Of a stretch of DNA of 11,657 nucleotides, positions 1 to 6,680 are shown piece after piece. The position numbers and the translations under genes are program-made. Position 1 is the stretch's first letter, and the number at the start of each line of letters is the position of its first letter. This DNA comes from Alphaproteobacteria bacterium (GTDB taxonomy: Bacteria > Pseudomonadota > Alphaproteobacteria > Reyranellales > Reyranellaceae). The notes beneath the pieces were generated by a model that was given only the letters and a program-made list of their open reading frames with translations, did no database searches and had not been told where the DNA came from. Location of the stretch: assembly GCA_013290035.1 (NCBI GenBank), contig JABCYT010000042.1, positions 1-11,657 on the forward strand, in the 5' to 3' direction.

Positions 1-110
1 TATGCATTAATGAGTCGCGCTCAGCAGAGTATGCAATACACACCGGCTTTTCACCTGCTCAGTTTGCCTGCATTTTCGGCCCTCTCGCCCACAGACGGGC
101 GTTCAGGCAT

Positions 111-115
111 AGGAG
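111..115 (+). promoter_or_regulatory. Ribosome binding site of the small secreted protein
   Basis: AGGAG lies 9 nt before the ATG at 125. It fixes the start of the small exported protein and argues against the other overlapping reading frames in this stretch. Confidence 0.7.
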
Positions 116-124
116 TGAAGCGCC

Positions 125-436
125 ATGAAAATTGTGAGTTTTTGTTTGCTGACGGGCCTGGCTTTCGGCCTCCCGTTTGCTGCATCCGCGCAGCAGAATG
201 TCGCCGGGTCGCCCGGGGACGTCAAATACTGCAACGCGCTGGCCAAGTCGTACCAGAGCATGTGGTCGATGCAGGAAGGGATGCCGGTCGCCGATGTCGT
301 TGCTTTGAGCAAGTGCGATAGCGAACCGAAGCAGACGATTGCGCTGCTCGAAAAGAAGCTCGCCGACAAGAAGATCGACCTGCCGCACGACGACAGGATC
401 GCGCAGCCGGCGGGTTCAACGAGCAATACGCAGTAA
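125..436 (+). CDS. Small secreted protein of unknown function
   Basis: A 103-residue protein that I do not recognise as a named family. It begins with a classic Sec signal peptide: Lys2, then a hydrophobic stretch at residues 4-20, and a likely signal peptidase I site after Ala-Ser-Ala at 20-22. No lipobox is visible, so the mature product of about 81 residues should be free in the periplasm or secreted. It has just two cysteines, Cys36 and Cys64, which could form a disulfide. A short Lys/Glu-rich helix (about 72-85, around LLEKKLADKK) precedes a polar tail. The start is supported by AGGAG 9 nt upstream, and the gene ends in a strong terminator, so it appears to be a single-gene unit. It converges with the LysR gene. 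Similar small two-cysteine exported proteins occur in alphaproteobacteria, but I cannot assign a role. Confidence 0.8.
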   Translation: MKIVSFCLLTGLAFGLPFAASAQQNVAGSPGDVKYCNALAKSYQSMWSMQEGMPVADVVALSKCDSEPKQTIALLEKKLADKKIDLPHDDRIAQPAGSTSNTQ

Positions 437-477
437 CGGTCCGGGCATCGGCCTGAAGGAAAATCCCGACTCTCGTT

Positions 478-520
478 CCGGCTCGTCGTTGGTGCCTCCC
501 TGCGACGGGCCGGATTTTTT
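478..520 (+). terminator. Rho-independent terminator of the small secreted protein gene
   Basis: An 11-bp stem (478-488 paired with 503-513, all pairs canonical except one G-U) has a 14-nt loop and is followed by six T residues at 515-520. It lies 42 bp after the stop codon at 436. The T-run is only on the plus-strand side. The same hairpin read leftward has no T-tract, so it is a one-way terminator and would stop the LysR transcript poorly. The T-run ends only 4 bp before the last base of the LysR coding region (525). Confidence 0.85.
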
Positions 521-524
521 GACG

Positions 525-1466
525 TCATTTGCTCGTTTCCGCCAAAAGGGGCTCGATCACCCTTTTGGGCTTCGGCGGCTCACGGCCGGTGCGCAGCATC
601 TCGATGAGCGCGCGCAACGCTGACGGGACCTGTCGGTGTCCGGGATAGTAAAGGAAGTATCCCTCGTAGGGCGGCAACCAGTCCTCGAGCACGGGGACCA
701 ACTGGCCCGATCGTATGAACGGCTCCGCCGGCGGCAGGATCGTATAGGCAATTCCCAGCCCGTCGACCGCCGCACGGACCGCCAGGCCGGGGCTGTTGAC
801 TGTCACCGGGCCCCGCACCGAAATCCGCCGTGACTGGCCGTTGCGCTGGAACGGCCAGACGAACACGCCATCGCCCCAGCGATATTGAATGCAATTGTGG
901 TGGGCGAGATCGTCCGGCGTGCGCGGTGCGGGCCGCCGCGCAAAATAGGCCGGCGCGCCGACCACCGTCACCTTCATCGGCCCGGTGACCCGGACGGCGA
1001 CCATGTCCTCCGCCGCCCGCTCCCTGATGCCGATCGCAGCGTCGAAGCCCTTGGCCACGATGTCGACGGGCGCGTCGTCCACCTGCAGCTCGAGATGGAC
1101 GTCGGGATAGGTCGCGAGAAAGCGATCCCACACCGGCGCGATCGCCGACGCCGCCGCCCCGGCGCTGGCGAGGATACGCAGCCGCCCGGAAGGCCGGCGG
1201 CGCTCGCGGTCGAGATCCTCCAGGGCGCCGGCAATCTGGGCGATCGCGGGCCGCAGCCGCTCCAGCAGGCGCCGGCCCTGGTCGGTCAGCGCGACGCTAC
1301 GCGTCGTACGATGCAGCAGGCGGACACCGAGGCGCTCTTCCAGCTGTCGCATGGCGTGGCTGAGGGCTGAGGGCGTAACGCCGACCCGCGCCGCTGCGGC
1401 CCGGAAGCTCAGTTCATCAGCGACGGCGACGAATGCCGTCAGATCCGCGAGGTCGCCGCGGTGCAT
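525..1466 (-). CDS. LysR-family transcriptional regulator
   Basis: A 313-residue protein, the usual size for LysR-type regulators. The N-terminal winged helix-turn-helix spans about residues 5-64, with the family pattern FxAVADELSFRAAAARVGVTPSALSHAMRQLEERLGVRLLHRTTR split over the first 57 residues and the TDQG turn just after. A linker helix follows. The periplasmic-binding-like effector domain runs from about 90 to 295. The RTTRSVALTDQG signature and the later GPVTVNS and GLGIAYTILP segments are typical of the subgroup that regulates small catabolic operons. The ATG at 1466 has only a weak ribosome site, but it places the helix-turn-helix at the normal distance from the N-terminus. The gene is not divergent from a neighbour as is classic for the family. 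It is last in the leftward gene run, 170 bp after the acetyltransferase gene. The target and effector are unknown. A T-N11-A dyad at 5802-5814 is a candidate site. Confidence 0.93.
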   Translation of the reverse strand: MHRGDLADLTAFVAVADELSFRAAAARVGVTPSALSHAMRQLEERLGVRLLHRTTRSVALTDQGRRLLERLRPAIAQIAGALEDLDRERRRPSGRLRILASAGAAASAIAPVWDRFLATYPDVHLELQVDDAPVDIVAKGFDAAIGIRERAAEDMVAVRVTGPMKVTVVGAPAYFARRPAPRTPDDLAHHNCIQYRWGDGVFVWPFQRNGQSRRISVRGPVTVNSPGLAVRAAVDGLGIAYTILPPAEPFIRSGQLVPVLEDWLPPYEGYFLYYPGHRQVPSALRALIEMLRTGREPPKPKRVIEPLLAETSK

Positions 1467-1530
1467 TCATGAGTCCATCTCGACACCCAATGCATATAGG
1501 CAAGGTTTTCATCGAAATCGCCCGCCAATT

Positions 1531-1540
1531 CGCCTAGGCG
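1531..1540. repeat. Perfect 10-bp palindrome upstream of the LysR gene
   Basis: CGCCTAGGCG reads identically on both strands. It lies in the 170-bp gap between the acetyltransferase stop (1637) and the LysR start (1466), 65 bp before that start codon. It could be an operator or merely a chance GC-rich palindrome. No T-run follows on the minus strand, so it is not an intrinsic terminator. I see no convincing promoter in the rest of this gap. Confidence 0.3.
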
Positions 1541-1636
1541 CCATGCTCGCCCATCAAAGCTTCGTAATCGCTGCACGCTGCGGTCGAATTCAGGTAGAGC
1601 GAACAATCCAAGGCAAAGAACAGCGTTCACCGGCAG

Positions 1637-2506
1637 TTAGCCGAGTTCAGGACCTGCAAGGGCAAAGACGTGGGACGGATCATCCAGCCTTTCGGCCTCG
1701 CCCAGGGTCATGCGCATGTAGTCGCGCGGCGTGATCGCTCCCTGCGCCTCGAGCCAGGCGCGGACCGCGCGATGGGCTTCCGGCACGTCGATGATGAAGG
1801 GCCCGGGCGCCGACGCGGCCGCCTTGGCGATCAGCGGCAGCGCGATCGCCTCGCTGTCGGCCACGACGGGACCCAGCGACGTCGCCGCCCTGCCCTCGCG
1901 GCCCAGCACGAAACCTGAAATTTTTCCCGCGGCATCCTCGGCGATCCAGGCACGGCCGGGCTGGCGCAGCGCAAGATGCGCCAGTATCGCCGGCCGCTCC
2001 ATGCCGGTCAGCGGCCGGTCATAGAGAGCGAGCCTGGGCAGGTCCGCCGGGACGCCCGGACGCAGCCTGGTGCCGGCGGGCGGAGGGAGGACCGCGTGCT
2101 GTACGCGGTCGACGTGCCAGCGCGAGATCTTGTAGAGATCGCGGAAGCCCAGCGGCAGGTAGATCGGCCGGCCTTGCTCCGTGGCATCGAGGCCTGCGAC
2201 CGCACCGGCCGATGTCACCTCGTCGATGCAGTGCTTCAGGAGTGCTGTGCCGAGCCCGCCGCGCCGCCGCTCGCGGGTCACCAGAACCATGCTGATCCAG
2301 GCGAGCTGCCGGCCGAGCGGCAGGACCAGCGCGCTCGCCTGCCATTTGCCGCCGGCACCCGAGCAGCCGAAGCCGCGGCCGGCGCCCAGCATGAAGCGCC
2401 AGTCGGCGACGTTCTGGTTCCACCCCGCCTCGACCGACAGCGGCCACACCGCTTCGCACTGGTCGGCGTCGATCGGCATGACATCGATCGCCTCAGTACT
2501 GGCCAT
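1637..2506 (-). CDS. GNAT-family N-acetyltransferase with a second C-terminal acetyltransferase-like domain
   Basis: A 289-residue protein. The N-terminal GNAT fold carries the acetyl-CoA pyrophosphate loop RRGGLG at residues 81-86 after the strand ISMVLVTRE, and continues to about residue 125 with the typical YLPLGFRD segment. The C-terminal half (about 135-280) looks like a second, degenerate GNAT-like domain, as in the two-domain YitH-type proteins. It has its own ADLPRL start, an AWIAED-x-AGKISGFVLGR beta-hairpin and an AWLEAQGA helix. The acyl acceptor cannot be predicted. The ATG at 2506 is chosen over one 51 bp upstream because GAGGTG sits directly before it. This start overlaps the end of the SDR gene by 14 bp, so the gene belongs to the same operon. 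Whether it acts on the pathway intermediate or is a passenger is unknown. Confidence 0.88.
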   Translation of the reverse strand: MASTEAIDVMPIDADQCEAVWPLSVEAGWNQNVADWRFMLGAGRGFGCSGAGGKWQASALVLPLGRQLAWISMVLVTRERRRGGLGTALLKHCIDEVTSAGAVAGLDATEQGRPIYLPLGFRDLYKISRWHVDRVQHAVLPPPAGTRLRPGVPADLPRLALYDRPLTGMERPAILAHLALRQPGRAWIAEDAAGKISGFVLGREGRAATSLGPVVADSEAIALPLIAKAAASAPGPFIIDVPEAHRAVRAWLEAQGAITPRDYMRMTLGEAERLDDPSHVFALAGPELG

Positions 2507-3527
2507 CGCGCACCTCGTAGTGCGTGGGCTTGTTGAGGGTGGCCATGTCGCGGGCAAGCCAATCGGCGGTCCATTCGATCATTTTCGCCAGCGGCACGGC
2601 GGGCGGACCGAACGCCTTCACCATGCGGCGCGAGTCGTTCAGCCAGCCCGTCAGCGCTTCCTTGCCGGCGAGCTTGGGGGTCTTGCCCAAGAGCTTGCCG
2701 AACTGGGCGGCGAGCCACCGGATTGAGAGGGTCTCGGGGCCGGTGACGTTGATCGGCGAGGTCGGTGTCGTGGTGTGCGCAAGACAGCGCAAGGCGATCG
2801 TGTTGGCGTCGCCCTGCCAGATCACGTTGACATGGCCCATGCTGAGGTCGATCGACTCGCCGTCGCGCACCTTGCGGCCGACGTCGTGCAGCACGCCGTA
2901 GCGCATGTCGATGGCGTAGTTCAGCCGGAACAGGCGGCCGGGCGTACCGTGGCGGGCGGAGAAGTATTCGAACATGCGCTCGCGGCCGGCGCATGAATTG
3001 GCGTAGTCGCCGGACGGCGGCACCGGCGCCATGTCCTCGTTCGACCCGCCGCTGTCGACCGGCACGAAGGGATAAACGCAGCCCGTCGAGAAGACGACGA
3101 TGCGCGAGGCCTTGAACACCTCGGCGACCATGGCCGGCACCTGCACGTTCATCGCCCAGGTGAGCGGCACATCGCCGGTGGCCCCGAACTTGCGGCCGGC
3201 CATGAACACGACGTTGGCAGCCTGGGGCAGCCGCTCGAGCGCGCTACGATCCAGAAGATCGGCGGCGATCGGTTCGACGCCTGCGCCAGCGAGCGCCTCG
3301 CGCACGCCGGGTTCGCTGAAACGCGCGACGCCCATCACCCGCTTCGACGGCGCCGCCCGCTTGGCCAGGCGCGCCAGGGTCGGGCCCATCTTGCCGCCGA
3401 CGCCCAGCACGAGGATGTCGCCCGGCGTCGCCGCGAGATCGGCCGCGAGCGCCTCCGACGGTGCGGTCATGAAATCCTCGACGGCCTCGACGCTGTCGAA
3501 GCGGTCGGGAAGCTTGGCGTGGCTCAT
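2493..3527 (-). CDS. Extended SDR protein, NAD-dependent epimerase/dehydratase-like, with altered active site
   Basis: A 344-residue protein with an N-terminal Rossmann fold. Strand ILVLGVGGKMG (38-48) gives the extended-SDR dinucleotide motif GxGGxxG at 42-48. Ala-Asp at 89-90 and the strand NVVFMAGRKF (105-114) follow as in the family. FSTGCVYP (146-153) supplies the active-site Ser/Thr region. The catalytic Tyr is Tyr175 in the run DYANSCAGRERMFEY. At the +4 position, where the family has Lys (YxxxK), there is Cys179. The C-terminal substrate half includes WQGDANTIALRCL (237-249) and INVTGPE-type elements. The gene overlaps the enolase-superfamily gene by 4 bp (ATGA), so it is translationally coupled. 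It probably acts in the cytoplasm on a sugar-like or hydroxy-acid substrate. The missing Lys makes ordinary SDR redox chemistry uncertain. I see no reason to call it a pseudogene, as the frame and the fold motifs are intact. Confidence 0.88.
   Translation of the reverse strand: MSHAKLPDRFDSVEAVEDFMTAPSEALAADLAATPGDILVLGVGGKMGPTLARLAKRAAPSKRVMGVARFSEPGVREALAGAGVEPIAADLLDRSALERLPQAANVVFMAGRKFGATGDVPLTWAMNVQVPAMVAEVFKASRIVVFSTGCVYPFVPVDSGGSNEDMAPVPPSGDYANSCAGRERMFEYFSARHGTPGRLFRLNYAIDMRYGVLHDVGRKVRDGESIDLSMGHVNVIWQGDANTIALRCLAHTTTPTSPINVTGPETLSIRWLAAQFGKLLGKTPKLAGKEALTGWLNDSRRMVKAFGPPAVPLAKMIEWTADWLARDMATLNKPTHYEVRDGQY
2511..2516 (-). promoter_or_regulatory. Ribosome binding site that decides the acetyltransferase start
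   Basis: On the minus strand GAGGTG lies 4 nt before the ATG at 2506, within the last codons of the SDR gene. It supports this start and the 14-bp gene overlap. Confidence 0.6.
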
Positions 3528-4936
3528 GTCGCGGCTCCGCTGGTCATCGGCTTCATCGACTTGAAATCCATCTCCGCCCCGACGGCAAAGCCCGGTCCGC
3601 CGAGCGAGCCCAGCATCAGTTTGCCGCCACGGGCCTTGAGGCGTGCCGGCTTGCCGTCCTGTTTCTCATATAGATCGGGATGGGCGGCAACGAAGGCCTT
3701 TTGCTCGCCTTCCGGTGCGAAGCTCATGCCGTCGATGAAATGATGGGCGTTGCGCTCGACATGAGTCAGGCCGAGCAACGACACCAGCGCCAGGTCCTGC
3801 TGCACGCTCGTGCCGGGCCAGGTCGTGAGATCCTCGGCCGACATGAAGTGCCCGGCGCCCAGCTTTGCCACGCGCGCGGCATTGAGGATCGACTTGTAGA
3901 AGCCCTTGCAGTTCTTGCTCGACACGCCGGCATAGCCCAGCTTCAAAGCCGCCGGGAATGACGACAGCTCGCCGTCCGATTCATCGATGATCACCGGCCG
4001 CAGCCTGGCCAGCGGCTCGACCGACCGCGACAGCGCCACGGCGCGCTTGATCGGCTGTTCGATGAACAGCGTCGACTTCACGAGCCTGGCCAGCGCCGGC
4101 CTCTCGCCGACCCTGCGCCACAGCTCGACGATGCCCTCGACGTCGTCATATTGCTCGTTGCCGTCGAGCGTGGCGCGATAGTCGCCGGCGCCGGCGTCGA
4201 GGACGGCGGCAATGCGGCCCAGCCGGTCGAGGTCGGCCTCGATGTCGCCGCCGACCTTCAGCTTGTAGTAGCGACCGCGGTAATAGGCGACGACCTCCTC
4301 GAGGGTCTCGGGCAGTCCGTCATTGACCCGCTCGGACACCGGACGATCGGCCGCCGTCAGCGGATCGACGAGACCCACGGTATGGCGGACGTCGATGCTC
4401 TGGCCCGGCTTCAGGCCGGCGAGGAACGGCGCCAACGCTGCGTCCGTGATATCGGGCGTCAGCGACGTGGCCCGGATACCGGGAAGATTGCCGGCGATCA
4501 TGGCGGCGAACGACTTGCCGGCGGCGCGGCCCAGCGCATCGAGGATGGCGCGGTCGAGCAGCGCTGGCCCATAGGCCGCGACCAGCGGATTGAGTCCCCG
4601 CGCCCCGCCGCGCTTTTGCTGCTCGGCATAGCAGCCGGCGAACAGGTCGAAGGCGTTGTCGAAGCCCTGCGCGCGATAGAGCTCGATGGCGAGGTCGAGC
4701 GAGCGGCGGAGCTGGTCGAAGTTCTGCTCGTCGGTGAATTCAGGACTCTTGTCGAACCATTTGGCCGCCAATGCCTCGGCCGCCACGCCCTGGCTGGTCC
4801 GCCCGTCGGGCAGCGAGACGCGGACGCGGATTACCGCCTGCGTGGCATCCGTGACGGTGATCACGCCGAAGCGGAAGGCGAGGCGCATCTTCACATGCCG
4901 CTCGTAGCGCTCGACTTCCTGCAACTTCACTTTCAT
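3524..4936 (-). CDS. Enolase-superfamily enzyme (mandelate racemase/muconate lactonizing type)
   Basis: A 470-residue protein, longer than the usual 360-400 of the superfamily. Residues 1 to about 150 form the capping domain, here enlarged (a helical segment rich in Glu/Asp at about 60-110). The TIM barrel follows. Visible active-site elements are KLKVGG (225-230, the KxK motif with Lys225 and Lys227), Asp258 in TLDGNEQY, Glu293 in FIEQP, Asp318/Glu319 in IIDESDGE and Lys341 in SSKNCKG. Together they give the three acidic Mg2+ ligands and the two opposing Lys bases of an MLE-like arrangement. AEDLTT (367-372) and GGPGFAVGAEMD near the end match the family's closing strand. The chemistry is abstraction of a proton alpha to a carboxylate. 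The outcome (racemisation, dehydration or cycloisomerisation) and the substrate are not predictable. ATGA overlaps with the genes on both sides make this the centre of a tight operon. Confidence 0.9.
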   Translation of the reverse strand: MKVKLQEVERYERHVKMRLAFRFGVITVTDATQAVIRVRVSLPDGRTSQGVAAEALAAKWFDKSPEFTDEQNFDQLRRSLDLAIELYRAQGFDNAFDLFAGCYAEQQKRGGARGLNPLVAAYGPALLDRAILDALGRAAGKSFAAMIAGNLPGIRATSLTPDITDAALAPFLAGLKPGQSIDVRHTVGLVDPLTAADRPVSERVNDGLPETLEEVVAYYRGRYYKLKVGGDIEADLDRLGRIAAVLDAGAGDYRATLDGNEQYDDVEGIVELWRRVGERPALARLVKSTLFIEQPIKRAVALSRSVEPLARLRPVIIDESDGELSSFPAALKLGYAGVSSKNCKGFYKSILNAARVAKLGAGHFMSAEDLTTWPGTSVQQDLALVSLLGLTHVERNAHHFIDGMSFAPEGEQKAFVAAHPDLYEKQDGKPARLKARGGKLMLGSLGGPGFAVGAEMDFKSMKPMTSGAAT

Positions 4937-5751
4937 GCACCCGGCTCCAGCAGGCCCGCGACATAGCCGATCATGCGCGCCGCGCAGGTCGGCCCGTCGG
5001 GCTCATAGACGAAAGGCTCCATGGCGATCCAGCCGCCATAGCCGGTTTCCCTGAGCGCGCGCACGATGCCGGCGAACCTGTCGTTGCCCTGACCCGGGCC
5101 GCGCCGGTTGCGGTCGTTGAACTGGATATGGCTCAGGAGGCCGCTCGGCATCCATCGCCGGATCGCGTCGGCCACCGGCTCGGGCTCCATCAGGCTGGCG
5201 GCCAGCGTGTCGACCATGATGCGCAGCGCCGGATTGCCGATCCTGCGCGCGATTTCCGCCGCCTCGCCGAGCGTATTGACGAAATTGCAGTCGGGCCGGG
5301 CGAGCGGTTCGAGGCAATAGGCGACCTTCGCGGTGGCCGCCTGTTCGGCGGCCAGGATCCACGCCTCCTCGGCCCGGGACGCATCGTCCGACGCGGCGAC
5401 TCGGCGCTGCGCCGGCGAGCCGTGCACCAGGTAGGCGCCGCCCAGCTCGGCGCACAGGTCGACCGAGGCGCGCAGGACGTCGACGCTCTTCCGCCACACC
5501 GTGCGATCCGCCGTGGTGATCGAGAGGCCGGCCGGCGCGGCCAGCAGCCAATGCAGCCCGCTCACCTCGAGGCCTGAATCGGCGCAGGCCTTGCGGATAT
5601 CGGCGCGCCTGGATGCCGGCATGCGCCACGCATCGTCGCCGAAGGTGAAAGGCGCCAATTCAAGGCCGCCATAGCCGAGGCCTGCCGCCAGCGCGCACTG
5701 ACGCTCGAAGGAAAGCTCGCGGATCACCTCGTTGCAGAGAGAAAGCCTCAC
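4933..5751 (-). CDS. Sugar isomerase/epimerase-type TIM barrel (xylose isomerase-like)
   Basis: A 272-residue protein of the xylose isomerase-like / AP-endonuclease-2 fold. Candidate metal ligands, counted from the GTG start, are Glu148 (in CLEPLARP), Asp181 (IMVDTLAAS), His208 (SHIQFND) and Glu245 (AMEPFVYEP). This order and spacing match the Glu-Asp-His-Glu Mn2+ site of ketose 3-epimerases such as D-tagatose 3-epimerase. His67 and His110 (LVHGSP) are also typical of the fold. It should isomerise or epimerise a keto-sugar-like or keto-acid substrate in the cytoplasm. The GTG at 5751 is preferred to the ATG at 5826 because it follows GAGGA by 6 nt, gives the normal N-terminus just before the first barrel strand, and leaves the promoter region non-coding. 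It is the first gene of the leftward operon and overlaps the next gene by 4 bp. Confidence 0.88.
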   Translation of the reverse strand: MRLSLCNEVIRELSFERQCALAAGLGYGGLELAPFTFGDDAWRMPASRRADIRKACADSGLEVSGLHWLLAAPAGLSITTADRTVWRKSVDVLRASVDLCAELGGAYLVHGSPAQRRVAASDDASRAEEAWILAAEQAATAKVAYCLEPLARPDCNFVNTLGEAAEIARRIGNPALRIMVDTLAASLMEPEPVADAIRRWMPSGLLSHIQFNDRNRRGPGQGNDRFAGIVRALRETGYGGWIAMEPFVYEPDGPTCAARMIGYVAGLLEPGA

Positions 5752-5757
5752 CGATGA

Positions 5758-5762
5758 TCCTC
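5758..5762 (-). promoter_or_regulatory. Ribosome binding site supporting the GTG start at 5751
   Basis: GAGGA on the minus strand is 6 nt before the GTG. The alternative ATG at 5826 has no comparable site, so the true gene is 75 bp shorter than the longest open frame. Confidence 0.65.
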
Positions 5763-5779
5763 GCCTCGCGGCCCGCGCC

Positions 5780-5808
5780 TTGACGGCCAAATGCGCGTTC
5801 GTCAGTCT
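5780..5808 (+). promoter_or_regulatory. Candidate promoter of the ABC transporter operon
   Basis: TTGACG (5780-5785) is a good -35 match. After 17 bp comes CAGTCT (5803-5808), a weak -10 that keeps only the most conserved A and T positions. The weak -10 overlaps the dyad at 5802-5814, as expected for a promoter that depends on an activator or is shut by a repressor. This is inference from pattern only. Confidence 0.35.
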
Positions 5809-5814
5809 GACTGA
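5802..5814. promoter_or_regulatory. Candidate operator: 13-bp inverted repeat fitting T-N11-A
   Basis: TCAGTC-T-GACTGA has perfect 6-bp arms around one base. It starts with T and ends with A across 11 bases, the LysR-type recognition pattern. It covers the putative rightward -10 and lies just downstream of the putative leftward -10, so one bound protein could affect both operons. The LysR protein at the end of the leftward run is the obvious candidate, though a GntR- or TetR-type regulator elsewhere would also fit such a dyad. Confidence 0.4.
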
Positions 5815-5824
5815 AATGCGGGGC

Positions 5825-5852
5825 ATGATATCAGCGGGACCAAAGCGATGAA
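5825..5852 (-). promoter_or_regulatory. Candidate promoter of the leftward catabolic operon
   Basis: Read on the minus strand, TATCAT (5830-5825) matches five of six -10 bases. TTCATC (5852-5847), a poor -35, lies 16 bp upstream. Transcription would begin near 5818 and run through the dyad toward the GTG at 5751. The -10 is the stronger part of the call. Confidence 0.3.
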
Positions 5853-5877
5853 CAGTTTCGTCGCTCGGCGCGCATGA
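5848..5877 (+). CDS. Possible 9-codon leader peptide ending in the permease start codon
   Basis: ATG at 5848 opens a nine-residue frame (MNSFVARRA) whose TGA at 5875-5877 overlaps the permease ATG at 5874 as ATGA. The permease start lacks a visible ribosome site of its own, so coupling to this mini-frame could explain its translation. The only upstream signal for the mini-frame is a weak GGGA about 8 nt before it. Such a short frame can easily arise by chance. Confidence 0.25.
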   Translation: MNSFVARRA

Positions 5878-6641
5878 CGAAATTCTCGACCCTCAGCCGT
5901 CAATACTGGCCAACCCTTGTCCTGTTCGCCCTGCTGCTCGCGAGCTGGCAGCTCGCGGTGAGCCTGGGCGGCATCCGCGAATATCTCCTGCCCTCGCCGC
6001 TCGCGGTCTGGCACGCGCTATGGCACGGCGACACCCAGTGGGCGCAGCATCTCTGGACGACGACGCTCGAGATCATCGGCGCCTTCTTCCTGGCGGCAGG
6101 CGTCGGCGTGGCGCTGGGCGTGGCCATCGCCTGGTCGCCGCTGATGGCCAATGCGCTGGTGCCGTTTCTGGTGTTCGTCAACACCTTGCCCAAGGTGGCG
6201 ATCGCCCCCTTGTTCCTGATCTGGATGGGCTACGGCATCTTCCCCAACATGCTGATGGGAGCGCTGATCGGCTTCTTCCCGGTGGTGATCAACACGGCCG
6301 TTGGCCTGAGCCAGGTCGAGGCCGACATGCTGGATCTCGGCCGCGTCTTCAACGCGCCCAAATGGAAGATCTTCGCCAAGATCCGCATCCCCAACGCCCT
6401 GCCCTACATCCTGAGCGCGCTCAAAATCACCGCCACGGCGGCCGTGGTCGGCGCCATCGTCGGCGAGTTCGTGGCCTCGCAGAAGGGGCTGGGCTACGTC
6501 ATCGTCACCACCCAGAGCAGCATGAACACCTCGGTGGCGTTCGCCTCGCTGATCTGGATTTCCGTCGTCGGGCTTGCCCTCTACGGCGCCGTCGTCGTCG
6601 CCGCGCAGCTGTGGGCGCCGTGGGCGGAGGGGATCGACTGA
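5874..6641 (+). CDS. ABC transporter permease (SsuC/TauC/ThiX-like)
   Basis: A 255-residue inner-membrane protein of the binding-protein-dependent permease family. Six hydrophobic segments are visible at about 12-30, 65-87, 94-115, 122-142, 182-202 and 223-246. The cytoplasmic EAA loop, which docks with the ATPase, lies at about 149-173 (EADMLDLGRVFNAPKWKIFAKI and the following RIP). The motif FVNTLPKVAIAPLF near 101-114 is characteristic of the nitrate/sulfonate/taurine and thiamine-precursor branch. This single short permease probably works as a homodimer. The ATG at 5874 gives the normal short N-terminal tail but has no clear ribosome site; a mini-frame overlapping it may provide coupling. 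It is the first gene of the rightward operon, followed 39 bp later by the binding protein. The substrate is not determined. Confidence 0.93.
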   Translation: MTKFSTLSRQYWPTLVLFALLLASWQLAVSLGGIREYLLPSPLAVWHALWHGDTQWAQHLWTTTLEIIGAFFLAAGVGVALGVAIAWSPLMANALVPFLVFVNTLPKVAIAPLFLIWMGYGIFPNMLMGALIGFFPVVINTAVGLSQVEADMLDLGRVFNAPKWKIFAKIRIPNALPYILSALKITATAAVVGAIVGEFVASQKGLGYVIVTTQSSMNTSVAFASLIWISVVGLALYGAVVVAAQLWAPWAEGID

Positions 6642-6680
6642 ATCGGGGAAGGCATAGGGGAAGGGAAAAGGGAAAACATC

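Noticed and set aside
86..101. Short CGCCC/GGGCG stem-loop upstream of the secreted-protein gene
   Set aside because: It has only 5 bp of stem, no T-run and no riboswitch-like context, so chance is likely in GC-rich DNA.
10..321. A 103-codon plus-strand frame at the left edge
   Set aside because: It overlaps the secreted-protein gene in another frame. It has no ribosome site or domain pattern and a shadow-like composition.
5752..5826. N-terminal extension of the TIM-barrel isomerase from an ATG at 5826
   Set aside because: There is no ribosome site before that ATG, the added 25 residues are Arg/Ala-rich and unlike the fold, and a good GAGGA precedes the GTG at 5751.
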